Shown piece after piece: positions 26,666 through 35,356 of a DNA stretch of 64,000 nt. Source of the stretch: Nitrososphaerota archaeon (lineage in GTDB: Archaea > Thermoproteota > Nitrososphaeria > Nitrososphaerales > Gagatemarchaeaceae); NCBI GenBank assembly GCA_027887005.1, contig JAPCJI010000001.1, forward strand, positions 186,001 to 250,000, in the 5' to 3' direction. Position 1 is the stretch's first letter. Each line of letters opens with the position of its first letter. Position numbers and translations under genes: made by a program. Under the pieces are notes generated by a model, which had not been told where the DNA came from, ran no database searches, and saw only the letters and a program-made list of their open reading frames with translations.

Positions 26666-27144
26666 TTGGGCCCTCCCACACTAATCGCGTACGGTATCCG
26701 ATTGAACCTCTTCTCCCAGGCGAACATCAACTGGCCGAAGAGGAGGGCCTGAATTAGGAGTTCGATGGCTACAACCACGTAATAACCCAAGGGAATTGAA
26801 ACGTAATAGACGGACTGATCGAGACTCGCGATGAGCTCTCCAATGACGAAGATGACTGACGACATTGCCAGACACCCATAGAGCCTTCCCAACTCGAGCA
26901 CTCTTTTCCGAAATGGGTAGAAAACAAACCCAAGGAGGAGTCCATGGAGAATCGCCGCCGGGAAGACCACAGATTGGGAAGGGATTTCTCGGAGGAAGGA
27001 GAGAGCGTTCGAAGACGGGGGATAATACTGGGCTTCTCCTAGCCCGATGCCGATGAATCCCGCGACATAAGACGAAACAACGTAGGCCAACATAGCACCC
27101 ACGAAGAACGTCAGTGTGGATTTCGCCGAAGCCATGCTTTCCAC
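26662..27144 (-). CDS. Four-helix membrane protein
   Basis: 160 residues with about four hydrophobic helices (near 9-30, 55-75, 90-108, 118-140). It is the first gene of the operon with the flavodoxin and the methyltransferase and overlaps the former by four bases. ATG 27135 is a second possible start. Family not recognised. Confidence 0.65.
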   Translation of the reverse strand: MESMASAKSTLTFFVGAMLAYVVSSYVAGFIGIGLGEAQYYPPSSNALSFLREIPSQSVVFPAAILHGLLLGFVFYPFRKRVLELGRLYGCLAMSSVIFVIGELIASLDQSVYYVSIPLGYYVVVAIELLIQALLFGQLMFAWEKRFNRIPYAISVGGPK

Positions 27145-27181
27145 TCCAAGTCTGCAAGGGAGTTCATAATCATCGTGGCGA

Positions 27182-27197
27182 TTCTCATAATTGAGAA
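27182..27197. repeat. 16-bp inverted repeat
   Basis: TTCTCA-TAAT-TGAGAA, just upstream of the three-gene operon start; a near copy is at 30632-30647. Confidence 0.4.
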
Positions 27198-27257
27198 ACG
27201 GCTTGGAAATTGCAGATGGTTAACGGAGGAGGCGTAATGACAACCACGAATCCAAAA

Positions 27258-27304
27258 GGATTCGCTTGATTTTCTAAGCGAATCCTAGACGCGGGCCCGA
27301 CGGG
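27258..27304. repeat. Family A repeat, hairpin followed by GC box
   Basis: GGATTCGCTTG-ATTTT-CTAAGCGAATCC, then GCGGGCCCGACGGGG. The GC box continues into CTCGCTT, as if a second unit began here. Confidence 0.65.
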
Positions 27305-27346
27305 GCTCGCTTTCATACAGGTTCGATTCTTGTCCTAGCATGAAAG

Positions 27347-27382
27347 TCCCTGGCCGGGCCTTGTCGGTCCATGTAGGCGCCC
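27347..27382. repeat. Family B dispersed repeat
   Basis: GTCCCTGGCCGGGCCTTGTC then GGTCCATGTAGGCGCC. The first GGCGCC end is altered. Confidence 0.6.
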
Positions 27383-27437
27383 CAAGGTGAGAACCCGGGA
27401 TGAAGTCCCGACGATCTACCTTCGCTACTTCGTACGG

Positions 27438-27788
27438 CTACCTTGAGAGTCCAAGGAGGTATTGCCTGAGCCTTGCAGCTACGAGGACGTCTGCGGAATC
27501 TCCACCTTGTTTGTAGCACTCTAGCGCTTTCTCGCAAAGCGGCAGAGCCTGCTTGGCCTTTGACCTCCCGTCTATCTGCTGAGAAAGGATCATCTTGATC
27601 GCTTCAAGATACCAGTTGCCCGCCTCCTGGCGGTCCTCAAGCCTCGTATTGCATTCTGCCAGCCACTTGCAGTATTCTACCCTCTCCAGCGGAGACCTGG
27701 ATTCGTCTGCAACCTCTCGTTCCAGCGAAGAAACCGCCCTTCCGTACTCCCCATTGTGGATGAGAACAACTATTTCCTGCAGACTCAT
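27438..27788 (-). CDS. Small TPR-like helical protein
   Basis: 116 residues, all helical, with two to three TPR-like helix pairs (EYGRAVSSLEREV, YCKWLAECNTRLEDRQEAGNWYLEAIK, ALPLCEKALECYKQGG). It probably binds a protein partner. ATG start. It may belong with the 807-aa gene upstream, whose cytoplasmic end is also helical, but this is a guess. Confidence 0.6.
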   Translation of the reverse strand: MSLQEIVVLIHNGEYGRAVSSLEREVADESRSPLERVEYCKWLAECNTRLEDRQEAGNWYLEAIKMILSQQIDGRSKAKQALPLCEKALECYKQGGDSADVLVAARLRQYLLGLSR

Positions 27789-27915
27789 CAGCGACCAGAG
27801 AACCGCTTGAGGTCATAAGAAGTCGTGTATCAGTTAGGTGACCTTCGACTCAAAACACAAAGGTTCGTTACCAAGGGCCTGAAGACACAGAACGTTACTT
27901 GGTCTTAATCGAAGG

Positions 27916-30339
27916 CTAGTCGTCGGGTGAAGGGCCCATGCTGAGGCCCTTCAACACTTCGTCTGGAGGCGGTGGGGGCATCGAAATCGTTTCCTTAGAG
28001 CCAGACTCTTGTAAGTTGAGACACCTCACCAGGTCCTCCCTTGCTTGCTCTAGGTCGTGCCAGGCGTTCCTCACATCTCGGTAAATCCTAAGGCGCCTGG
28101 CGTCGTCCAAGCGCCCTGCCCATTTCGCCTCGTCGGCAGTTTCGAGGAATGCCATCTGCTCTTTGTAGCGTGCAAGCGCCGAGTCGAAGGCCAGTCTTTC
28201 CTTGCTGCAGTCCTTCTTCTGGGTCTTGGCCTTATCCGACGGTGTCACCTCCCCCCCTCCGGGAGGTATGACGGGAGGTACGGGCGGCCCACCCGGCCTG
28301 GATCCACCTCTGAAGAGGTAGTACAGAAGAGCTCCGATTGCCACCAGGGCGAGTAGAACTGCTATCCCCAAGTCCAGATTTGGAACTCCTGGGATCAGGT
28401 CACCCCCTCCACCGGTTGCCGTGAGTACCGTGCTAGACTGTGATGTGAGAGAGCTGCTGGACTGGGAGTGGGACTGGATGCTCGAACTCGAACTTTGGGT
28501 AGTCGAGCCTGAAGTGGAGGAAGATGTAGACGTTGTCGAGGAGGTCGAGGTTGCCGGCAACCCGCTGACGTTAAGCGTGTACACCTGGGCAACTTGATCG
28601 CTGGTCGTCTTTCCGTTGACAAAGAACCACCCCTGTGAGAGACTCGAGAAGACCACCGAAGTGGCATAGGCGAAACCGTAGGCGCCGAGTCGAAGGCCAG
28701 AGAGCGAGGGTTGGCCAGCTTCCGCGGCGTTTACGTTGTAGACATTGATCGCCAGAGGGTCGGTGGTATTCCCTGAAGCGCTGATCCACGCAGCCAGGCC
28801 GTTGTCGTACAAGATTGGCAAGGTGGCCCCTACTGTTGCATAAGCCCCTATCAAGAGCGGCGGCCCTCCGATGTTGACGGCGGGGAGCAGACGGCCCTTC
28901 CCTGTTGCCTGATCATAGAGTTCGTATGCCTGCAGGTAGGTGCTGGTCGAATTGGTGAAGTCCCACAACACTGTGTTCCCGTCAATCCCGAACGCCTGTG
29001 CGCCAGGGAAGCTCCCCAGGGGGTAGAGGTTGTGGAAGAGCGTCCCATTGCTGTTGATGAACGTACGACCAGGGTCGTATACCCAGACCACGCTGTTGCT
29101 CGGGTTGCTTGTGTCCGGCGAGACCCAGAGGAGCCTGCCGCCGTCGGTGATGGAAGCTCTGATGTACTCTCCGAAATTGCCCGGGTTGGGTATCTGGTAG
29201 ACAGCGTTTCCGTTTGAGTTGTCCAGGAGCCAAAACGACGAATTGGCTGGGGTGTCGGACCCCAGGTAGGTCCTGAAAACGAGCAAGTTTCCGGTGTAAC
29301 TGATGAACCCGCCAAAGCACCCGATGCCGTTTCCGGGCGATGAGACGGAGCAAGACTGGAGACCGAACGATGCGTTACCGACCCGGGGCGCGAAGGCATA
29401 GACGCTCTTGCCGTCGATGAATATGTGGCCAACCGTCTCGTGCTGGCGCAGGGAACAGCCTCCAGCTGGGGTGTCCAATTGGTAGCTCGACATGAAGTAG
29501 GCCACGTGCCCCTCGGGGCCGCCCATGAAACCCGCGAAGGGGTCACCACTGTTGGGTGCTACTTGGAGTACTGTGGGGTCGAAGAAGAATGTAATGTTAT
29601 TGCCAGCTTGGTCGAGGCAGGGCGTCTGCACGATCTGGTAATCGTTTGGCGTGACCTGGGTCCAGGCGGCGCCATAGGCCCTCACTACCTCGTTGCTATA
29701 CGCGGGTGGATAGCCGGATTGAAGGACATGCGGGAAAGGGGCAGCTCCGACCGCACCTCCCCCCGACGCGAGAAGGTACGGGAAGAGGAAGTTGCAGTAG
29801 ATGGCGGTGGTGAGGTTTGCTGTCAGGCACTTGTTCGCTGGGGTCGCCGGGCTGTGGAGGGGTATCAACTGTGAAGTCCCAAAATTGGTGTCGAATACAC
29901 CGAGGCTCGTGTTGAGATATGGATACGCGCTGTTCACGAAGCCCCTGATGTATCCATCATCGAGGCCAGGGCACCCGGTGGACGCCGGTATGCCGCACCA
30001 CACCGCGGGAGTCCAGTTCGGCGGCCCGGACACGTCCTTTGCGGTCGGGGCAGAGCAGCCGGCACAGAGAGAAGCATAGCCGTCCTTGGTGGTACCGTTG
30101 GAGAATGTCGACCAGGCCGCGAGCGCCCCCTTGGATGGTCCCTGCACAGTGCCGTACCCTGCCAGGAATCTGCTGTCGGCGAGGAGGAAGCTGTCAGTCT
30201 TGCCGTTGGTTAGCTTGATCAGCTGAGGCGGGTCTGTCTTGGCTGCGGCGGCGCCGAGACCGAAGACTGTCAGAGCAGGCAACGACACGAGCAGGAGTGC
30301 AATCGACAGGGAGGTTAGAGTCCTCGTCCTGTCGGTCAA
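27916..30339 (-). CDS. Large secreted-domain / cytoplasmic-helix membrane protein
   Basis: 807 residues. A signal (about 8-32) leads to an outer region of about 580 residues, rich in beta strands and Cys pairs, with propeller-like SFWLLDNSNGNAVYQI and VVWVYDPGRTFIN blocks. A Ser/Thr/Gln stalk (about 590-640) precedes a single helix LDLGIAVLLALVAIGALLYYLF. The cytoplasmic end has a Pro/Gly linker and a charged helical domain (RLAFDSALARYKEQMAFLE). Outer sensor, stalk, helix, then inner partner-binding domain is the likely plan. The 1080-aa protein at 11284 is built the same way. Family unknown. Confidence 0.7.
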   Translation of the reverse strand: MTDRTRTLTSLSIALLLVSLPALTVFGLGAAAAKTDPPQLIKLTNGKTDSFLLADSRFLAGYGTVQGPSKGALAAWSTFSNGTTKDGYASLCAGCSAPTAKDVSGPPNWTPAVWCGIPASTGCPGLDDGYIRGFVNSAYPYLNTSLGVFDTNFGTSQLIPLHSPATPANKCLTANLTTAIYCNFLFPYLLASGGGAVGAAPFPHVLQSGYPPAYSNEVVRAYGAAWTQVTPNDYQIVQTPCLDQAGNNITFFFDPTVLQVAPNSGDPFAGFMGGPEGHVAYFMSSYQLDTPAGGCSLRQHETVGHIFIDGKSVYAFAPRVGNASFGLQSCSVSSPGNGIGCFGGFISYTGNLLVFRTYLGSDTPANSSFWLLDNSNGNAVYQIPNPGNFGEYIRASITDGGRLLWVSPDTSNPSNSVVWVYDPGRTFINSNGTLFHNLYPLGSFPGAQAFGIDGNTVLWDFTNSTSTYLQAYELYDQATGKGRLLPAVNIGGPPLLIGAYATVGATLPILYDNGLAAWISASGNTTDPLAINVYNVNAAEAGQPSLSGLRLGAYGFAYATSVVFSSLSQGWFFVNGKTTSDQVAQVYTLNVSGLPATSTSSTTSTSSSTSGSTTQSSSSSIQSHSQSSSSLTSQSSTVLTATGGGGDLIPGVPNLDLGIAVLLALVAIGALLYYLFRGGSRPGGPPVPPVIPPGGGEVTPSDKAKTQKKDCSKERLAFDSALARYKEQMAFLETADEAKWAGRLDDARRLRIYRDVRNAWHDLEQAREDLVRCLNLQESGSKETISMPPPPPDEVLKGLSMGPSPDD

Positions 30340-30698
30340 AGGGTGTGAAGCACTCGACTCAATCTCAAATTTAGACTACTTGAAACCAAAGGCACGCCTG
30401 ATGGCTATAAGGGTGCAATGGTCATCAGGGCATCCGTTACGAGTCTGTTACCATGTTCCAATCGTTCCTGTCTTCCGTCCAAGTTTAGGCTCGATTTGTG
30501 GGACACTTCGTAGGCCTACGAAAGGTCTCTTGGATGTCATGGGTTCATGAGATGTCGGCCCGAAGGTAATCACGGCGAGAGGGTGTCCAGAAGTGGGCCC
30601 GAACTGGAAGTGGCCATGACGGCTTGATGCCTTCTCATTACTGAGAAAGGTGTTACGACCTTAAAGACGGGCTCGAAACGCTCAAGCTCCACTGGTGA
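30340..30698. other. Intergenic region
   Basis: No gene seen. Holds the inverted repeat TTCTCA-TTAC-TGAGAA at 30632-30647 and a TATA-like CTTAAAG near 30660 for the next gene. Confidence 0.4.
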
Positions 30699-31310
30699 TT
30701 GATCTCAGTGAGCCTACTAAATCGTCCCTTGGGATACGTTACAGGGGGTTTCGCCATCCTAGGATATCTCTTCTTCACTGCCATTGCCTACATAATGTAC
30801 CCTTCCGCATATACTCCAACCGCCAACTGGTTGAGCGACCTCGGCAACTACAGCCGGAATCCAGCCGGCGCCTTATTCTATGATGTCGGCGTCTTTCTGA
30901 CCGGTGCTTTGATAGCGGCCTTCGCAATCAGCTATCTCGCTTGGCGAAAGGAGTTGAGGCGCAGAGGCCAGGTGCTGCTCTCGATCGGCGTGGTTTCAGG
31001 GGTGGCTGCGGGAGTCTCTCTGGCGTCGACAGGTTTCTTTCCGCTCCCGACGCCCGTTCACGGTCTGATAGGGATGTCGTTCCAGATCAACATGGCCGAC
31101 CTAATCGTATTCTCGACCGTCGCTCTCCTTAGGCACCCCAAGTTCATCCGCCCAATCGCATACTTTGCCTTTGTCTCCGTCATAGCTGACTTGAATTTCA
31201 GTGTCCTAAACAACACCCCAATCTTCGAGTGGTTGGATATCGGCTTGTTCCTTGTCTATGCCGCCCTAATGGCTTTCAATTTCAGAAAGAGCTTTTCTCT
31301 AAGGCAGTGA
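30699..31310 (+). CDS. DUF998 family membrane protein
   Basis: 203 residues with six membrane helices. NWLSDLGNYSRNPAGALFYDVGVFLTG and FPLPTPVHGLIGMSFQINMADLIVF are the conserved DUF998 loops. Function of the family is unknown. TTG 30699 or GTG 30708 is the start. Confidence 0.8.
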   Translation: MISVSLLNRPLGYVTGGFAILGYLFFTAIAYIMYPSAYTPTANWLSDLGNYSRNPAGALFYDVGVFLTGALIAAFAISYLAWRKELRRRGQVLLSIGVVSGVAAGVSLASTGFFPLPTPVHGLIGMSFQINMADLIVFSTVALLRHPKFIRPIAYFAFVSVIADLNFSVLNNTPIFEWLDIGLFLVYAALMAFNFRKSFSLRQ

Positions 31311-31569
31311 AGAGCGCAAGTTCTTTGAGTTTCTTCTGGTAATCAGAGTCTGACGGAAACTAACTGCTCCGGCTGGAATGGTTCAATGGGCTGGCCAACG
31401 TAGCTCAAATCGAGCTTCTTTAGAAACAACGGAGTCTATTCTGAGCTTATTCTGAGCTGGGGTCGGCGAGATTCGACAGGTAGAGCGTGCAGATCCGTGT
31501 TCAGATGGGCCAGCCCCCAAACAGGTTCTGAGAGTGGATTTCAATCGTGAATGCGAAGTTGGTCAATGC
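31311..31569. other. Intergenic region
   Basis: Non-coding as far as I can see. It has an 11-base tandem pair TATTCTGAGCT near 31437 and lies before a family B repeat. Confidence 0.4.
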
Positions 31570-31610
31570 AGGCGCCCTGGCCGGGACTTGTCATAATATG
31601 TAGGCGCCCC
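31570..31610. repeat. Family B dispersed repeat, best full copy
   Basis: GGCGCCCTGGCCGGGACTTG then TCATAATATGTAGGCGCCCC. This copy is close to the consensus of the family and has GGCGCC at both ends. Confidence 0.75.
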
Positions 31611-31659
31611 AACAATTGAAAGGATAGTAGTGGAGCGGCACCAAAGGGTCCGCTACCCC

Positions 31660-32541
31660 TTAGCGGCTGGGCTTTCCGACTCTGAAGAGTGCACCTAAAT
31701 AAACTCCGAGCAGGACGAGCGCACTTCCCGCTATGAATGCGAGGTTAACCACTTCCCCCTCAAACAACGCCGCAAGAAGAACTGTCACAATCGGAACGAG
31801 AACGAAAGAGTAGTTGGTTGCAGTCGCAGTCCACCCAGACAGAACATAGAGGTAGAGTACGGAGGAAGCTGAACCGACGAGGACCAAGTAAGCAAATGCA
31901 ATGGAAGTGGTCGGCTGGACTGGCAACAGCCATGCCTCGCCCACCAGAGCCGACAACGCAAGAAGCATCAGCGAACCGGTTGTCATCGCCACGGCAAGTG
32001 TCGCAAACGGATCTGATTGAGGGAAGTGCTTGAGGGCGATGCTCGTTTCTGCGCTGCACAAAATTGCGCCTGCCAAGGCCAAGAGCGAGAGCAGTGGGAT
32101 GCGTGACGTCAGCTGCGCCTGAAACACTATGGCTGTCCCGGCCAGCGCGACAAGTGCGCCCATGATCCCACGTAATCCCAGATGCTCTTGGTTTTGAGCA
32201 GAAGCAAGAAAGAGTGTCGAGAGGGGAACCAGCGCAAAGATAACAGAGGTCAGCCCAGCTTGCACATTCACAAGGGCATAATAGAAGAAGGCGTTACTTG
32301 CTCCGAAGCCCAAGACCCCGTAGACCAATGCTCCCAGAAGTGCTTTTCCCCTCGGCAGAGCAATCCTTCGCATGGCGACGATTGCAATGAACAGGATAGA
32401 AGATACCGAGAATCTGAGACCAGCGCCCCAGAAAGGCGGCAGTTCGAAGTTACTCAGTCTGACGGCAACGTAGACACTCCCGCTTATGACGATGATTCCG
32501 AAGAAGGCGAGGAGAAGGCTGTTGGGATTGCGACTAGGCAC
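31660..32541 (-). CDS. EamA/DMT superfamily permease
   Basis: 293 residues with ten predicted helices in two five-helix halves, as usual for the family. Typical parts are PPFWGAGLRFSVSSILF in half one and SVLYLYVLSGWTATATNYSFVLVPIVTVLLA in half two. It exports small metabolites or amino acids; substrate not readable. ATG start. Confidence 0.9.
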   Translation of the reverse strand: MPSRNPNSLLLAFFGIIVISGSVYVAVRLSNFELPPFWGAGLRFSVSSILFIAIVAMRRIALPRGKALLGALVYGVLGFGASNAFFYYALVNVQAGLTSVIFALVPLSTLFLASAQNQEHLGLRGIMGALVALAGTAIVFQAQLTSRIPLLSLLALAGAILCSAETSIALKHFPQSDPFATLAVAMTTGSLMLLALSALVGEAWLLPVQPTTSIAFAYLVLVGSASSVLYLYVLSGWTATATNYSFVLVPIVTVLLAALFEGEVVNLAFIAGSALVLLGVYLGALFRVGKPSR

Positions 32542-32870
32542 TAGCTCGACGGGCGAAAGTTACCTTTTATCTGTGCCCTTGGCAGAGTGAAGATGGCAAG
32601 CGGTGCGCCCTGGCCGGGACTTTCCTTACTAGGATAGAGAGGAGCTAACCCCATTAGCTTCCTTGCGAACTAGTCTCGCGGCCCAGGGGTGGTGTTCTGA
32701 CCGAGGTTGCGCCGGCCTGATGAAGGCGATGAAGATAGCGTGGGCGTTCTTGGCCGCGGCCGTAGCCTGGGGAAACCCGGGTGCACCCCTGTGGAGGAGC
32801 GACAAAGGGCACGTCAGCTTCCCTCGCAATGAAGTGAGAGGGGGCCCAAATCGACTAAAATGACCGACCG
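32542..32870. other. Intergenic region
   Basis: Holds a partial family B repeat at 32603-32630 (GCGCCCTGGCCGGGACTTTC). No gene is supported; short open frames on both strands look like chance. Confidence 0.45.
32603..32630. repeat. Family B repeat, left half only
   Basis: GTGCGCCCTGGCCGGGACTT; the right GGCGCC end is missing. Confidence 0.55.
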
Positions 32871-32871
32871 A

Positions 32872-32879
32872 CTTTTATA
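32872..32879 (+). promoter_or_regulatory. TATA box of the small pilin-like gene
   Basis: CTTTTATA followed by GGAAGT; the same string occurs at the 5' end of the archaeosortase gene. It is 14-21 bases before ATG 32893 and 29-36 before ATG 32908, so the latter start may be used. Confidence 0.5.
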
Positions 32880-32892
32880 GGAAGTACCTGCG

Positions 32893-33117
32893 ATGGGACA
32901 AGGTGAGATGATGAGGAATCTGATTAGCTACTTCATGGCGATGCTCAAAGGATTGACCCTTTCCATCGAGAGGAAGTTTGCACTCCTCAGTACGAAACGT
33001 GGACTCGCGCCGATAGTGTGGGCAGCAGTCATCATGATCATACTTGTATTCGGAACGATTACCGTGTATATACTTGTGGTCCCGGGCCCTGGTTCTGTCA
33101 CCGTCGTATACCCGTAG
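32893..33117 (+). CDS. Small pilin-like protein with class III-type signal
   Basis: 74 residues. KRGLAPIVWAAVIMIILVFG near residues 35-54 resembles archaeal type IV pilin signals, where a prepilin peptidase cuts after KRG before a hydrophobic helix. The mature part would be only about 37 residues. The leader is long (about 34 residues), which is unusual. A TTTTT run after the stop (33124) may end transcription. A small single-span membrane protein is the alternative. Confidence 0.5.
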   Translation: MGQGEMMRNLISYFMAMLKGLTLSIERKFALLSTKRGLAPIVWAAVIMIILVFGTITVYILVVPGPGSVTVVYP

Positions 33118-33225
33118 CTGTAGGGTTTTTCAGAAGGTCTGGAACTCCCCGAGACAATCTTGTTGATTTAGACGGCCCTCTCACCTCATAACGAACCATC
33201 AGACGATCCTGCTCCCGATGAGAAG

Positions 33226-34368
33226 GTGTTGAGGCGCGTCTGGCTGTTTTCTCTTGTCGTCGGCGTCGGGACTGTGGCGGGATTCTTCTGGTACGCGAAC
33301 TATGCCCATGGGCACAACTGGATCCCTCTCGGGTACGACTCCTACTATTACGTCGGTTGGATCAACCAGGTCGTCGCCTCAGGGCCTCTGCAGTTCGCTG
33401 CGTCTCAGCACTACGTCGATTTCCTATATCCGATCGTGGCCAGCGTCCCCGTGTATCTGGGAGCCTCAGCCGACATCGTGGAGATAGTCCTCCCGATTCT
33501 TCTAGCGTGCGCACTGGTCGCGGCCACTGGAATCCTTGCCCTGGAGTCGAAGGATTGGAGGGTCGTGATACTCTCGGTCGCGTTCTCGGGCGGGTGGTTC
33601 GCGGTCTACAGGATGGGCGCTGATTTTCACGCGAACCTGTTCGCGTTTCCACTCCTCATCCTAGCTTCGGCGCTGCTCATCCGGGCCGCGAGAAGGGGAG
33701 AGGCCTCAGGGCCTATTCTTGGGGGGTTCTTGGCCCTGGTTGTAGTTGCGGGCGCGGCCCACGTTGAGACGACGGACTTCTTCATTGCGGCTTGGTTTGT
33801 TGCTTTCGTGCCGCTGGGATGGAAGACCAGTTCTGGCTCGTGGAGATGGAGTTCGTTCATGGTAGTGGCAGGGGCGCTGACAGCTTCCCCCTTCACCCTC
33901 GCGTACTTCCAGGGGGTGGCCGGGGGTCTCGGGGGTCAGTACTGCGTCCTCCCCGCCTACTGGTTGGAGGTCTTCGGGCCTGGGGCAGGGTTGGCGATAC
34001 TCGGGCTGGGGACCTTGGCGTGGCGATACAAGGCCCAGGCCTCCGAGGGATACCTGACGAAGCTCTTGCTTTCTTGGTCCGCTTTGGCCCTGGGGATTGG
34101 GGTCCTGGGATACGTCGCCCAGGTCCCGATTTCCTTCTCCGACAGGGCGCTTCTCCTCTTTCCTCTGCCCATCGTCTCATCATTCGGGATGTTATGGCTG
34201 GTGGGCAACATCCCAAGGCTCCAAGGGTTCTCACAGACAAGGTTGCTGGCCGTTCTGGTGGTGATAGTACCACTTTTGACCGCCCCCCTGGTCTTCAGCT
34301 ACACCGCCCCGCACTTCATATATTTCGCTGAGCACGGCCCCTCCTTGGTAACGTGTGCAACAGGGTGA
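33226..34368 (+). CDS. Polytopic membrane protein, GT-C glycosyltransferase-like
   Basis: 380 residues with about nine to ten helices. PLGYDSYYYVGWINQVVASG after the first helix resembles the acidic first loop of GT-C enzymes that use lipid-linked sugars. ADFHANLFAFPLLIL and AAHVETTDFFIAAWF are similar to conserved helices of such families. It opens the glycan cluster and overlaps nothing; the epimerase start follows 34 bases later. GTG start. Catalysis is inferred, not shown. Confidence 0.65.
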   Translation: MLRRVWLFSLVVGVGTVAGFFWYANYAHGHNWIPLGYDSYYYVGWINQVVASGPLQFAASQHYVDFLYPIVASVPVYLGASADIVEIVLPILLACALVAATGILALESKDWRVVILSVAFSGGWFAVYRMGADFHANLFAFPLLILASALLIRAARRGEASGPILGGFLALVVVAGAAHVETTDFFIAAWFVAFVPLGWKTSSGSWRWSSFMVVAGALTASPFTLAYFQGVAGGLGGQYCVLPAYWLEVFGPGAGLAILGLGTLAWRYKAQASEGYLTKLLLSWSALALGIGVLGYVAQVPISFSDRALLLFPLPIVSSFGMLWLVGNIPRLQGFSQTRLLAVLVVIVPLLTAPLVFSYTAPHFIYFAEHGPSLVTCATG

Positions 34369-34402
34369 CTTTACGGATCTGCAAAGGAGGTCGAACGATA
34401 CA

Positions 34403-35356
34403 TTGAACGGCCAAGAGGTCCTCGTGACGGGGGGAGCGGGGTTCATTGGTAGCCATCTCGTAGACAGACTCGCCGGCGAGGGGTTCAGTGTGGTCGTGCT
34501 TGACAACCTTTGGACGGGACACCTCGACAACATAAGGGCGCAGCTTGAATCGTCGAGGGTCCGGTTCGTCAAGGGGGACGTCAGAGACTACTCCACCTTG
34601 AGAGACCTGAGCGAGGGGATGGGGGCGGTGTTTCACCTCGCTGGAATCGCGAACGTATCTTGGTCGATTCAGAACCCAGGCGCGACCCATGAGGTCAATG
34701 CCACGGGGACGCTCAACGTCCTGAGGGCCGGCGTCGAGGCAGGGGTAGCCAAGGTCATCTTCGCTTCGTCCAGCGCCGTCTATGGGAATCCGCTTAAACT
34801 CCCGATAGACGAGGACCACCCTGTGAGCCCGATGTCCCCGTACGCGGCCAGCAAGGCGGCGGCGGAGGGGTACGCTCGCGCCTTTGCCAGTTCTTCCGGC
34901 CTCTCATCAATCTGTCTTCGGCTCTTCAACGTCTATGGTCCACGCCAGGCAGAAGGAGACTCCGGTGGCGTCATCGCTAGGTTCGCCACGATGCTAGCCG
35001 GGGGCATCCCTCCGGTCATCTACGGGGACGGGGAGCAGCGGCGGGACTTCGTGTACGTGGAAGACGCCGTGGAAGGCCTCATGGGAGCTTTCAGGGCCGA
35101 AGGCGGGTCTGGTGAGGCCTACAACATCGGGAGCGGGAAGGCCTTCTCGGTCAACGAAGTCTTCACCATGCTGCGACATAGCCTCGGGAAGGAAGGAATC
35201 CAGGCAGATTACCGTCCCGCTCAGCCAGGGGAGATCAAAGAGAGCGTTGCGGATGTCAAGAAGGCGGCTGAGCTGCTCGGGTTCAAGCCAGCAGTCTCCC
35301 TTGAGGAGGGGCTCAGGCTCACTATCCAGAACGTGGTGGCGCGTGCAGGCGGGTAG
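34403..35356 (+). CDS. NAD-dependent sugar epimerase/dehydratase (GalE-like)
   Basis: Extended SDR enzyme acting on nucleotide sugars. VLVTGGAGFIGSHLVDRLA is the NAD-binding site and YAASKAAAE holds the catalytic Tyr-x3-Lys, with Ser in FASSSAVYG. A C-terminal sugar-binding part follows, with YGDGEQRRDFVYVEDAV. I chose TTG 34403 because AAAGGAGGT lies at 34383-34391; the open frame reaches back to 34355. It overlaps the next glycosyltransferase by 14 bases. Probably UDP-glucose or UDP-GlcNAc 4-epimerase type. Confidence 0.85.
   Translation: MNGQEVLVTGGAGFIGSHLVDRLAGEGFSVVVLDNLWTGHLDNIRAQLESSRVRFVKGDVRDYSTLRDLSEGMGAVFHLAGIANVSWSIQNPGATHEVNATGTLNVLRAGVEAGVAKVIFASSSAVYGNPLKLPIDEDHPVSPMSPYAASKAAAEGYARAFASSSGLSSICLRLFNVYGPRQAEGDSGGVIARFATMLAGGIPPVIYGDGEQRRDFVYVEDAVEGLMGAFRAEGGSGEAYNIGSGKAFSVNEVFTMLRHSLGKEGIQADYRPAQPGEIKESVADVKKAAELLGFKPAVSLEEGLRLTIQNVVARAGG

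Noticed and set aside
31437-31460. Tandem pair TATTCTGAGCT
   Set aside because: Only two units, no link to a gene; likely chance or slippage.
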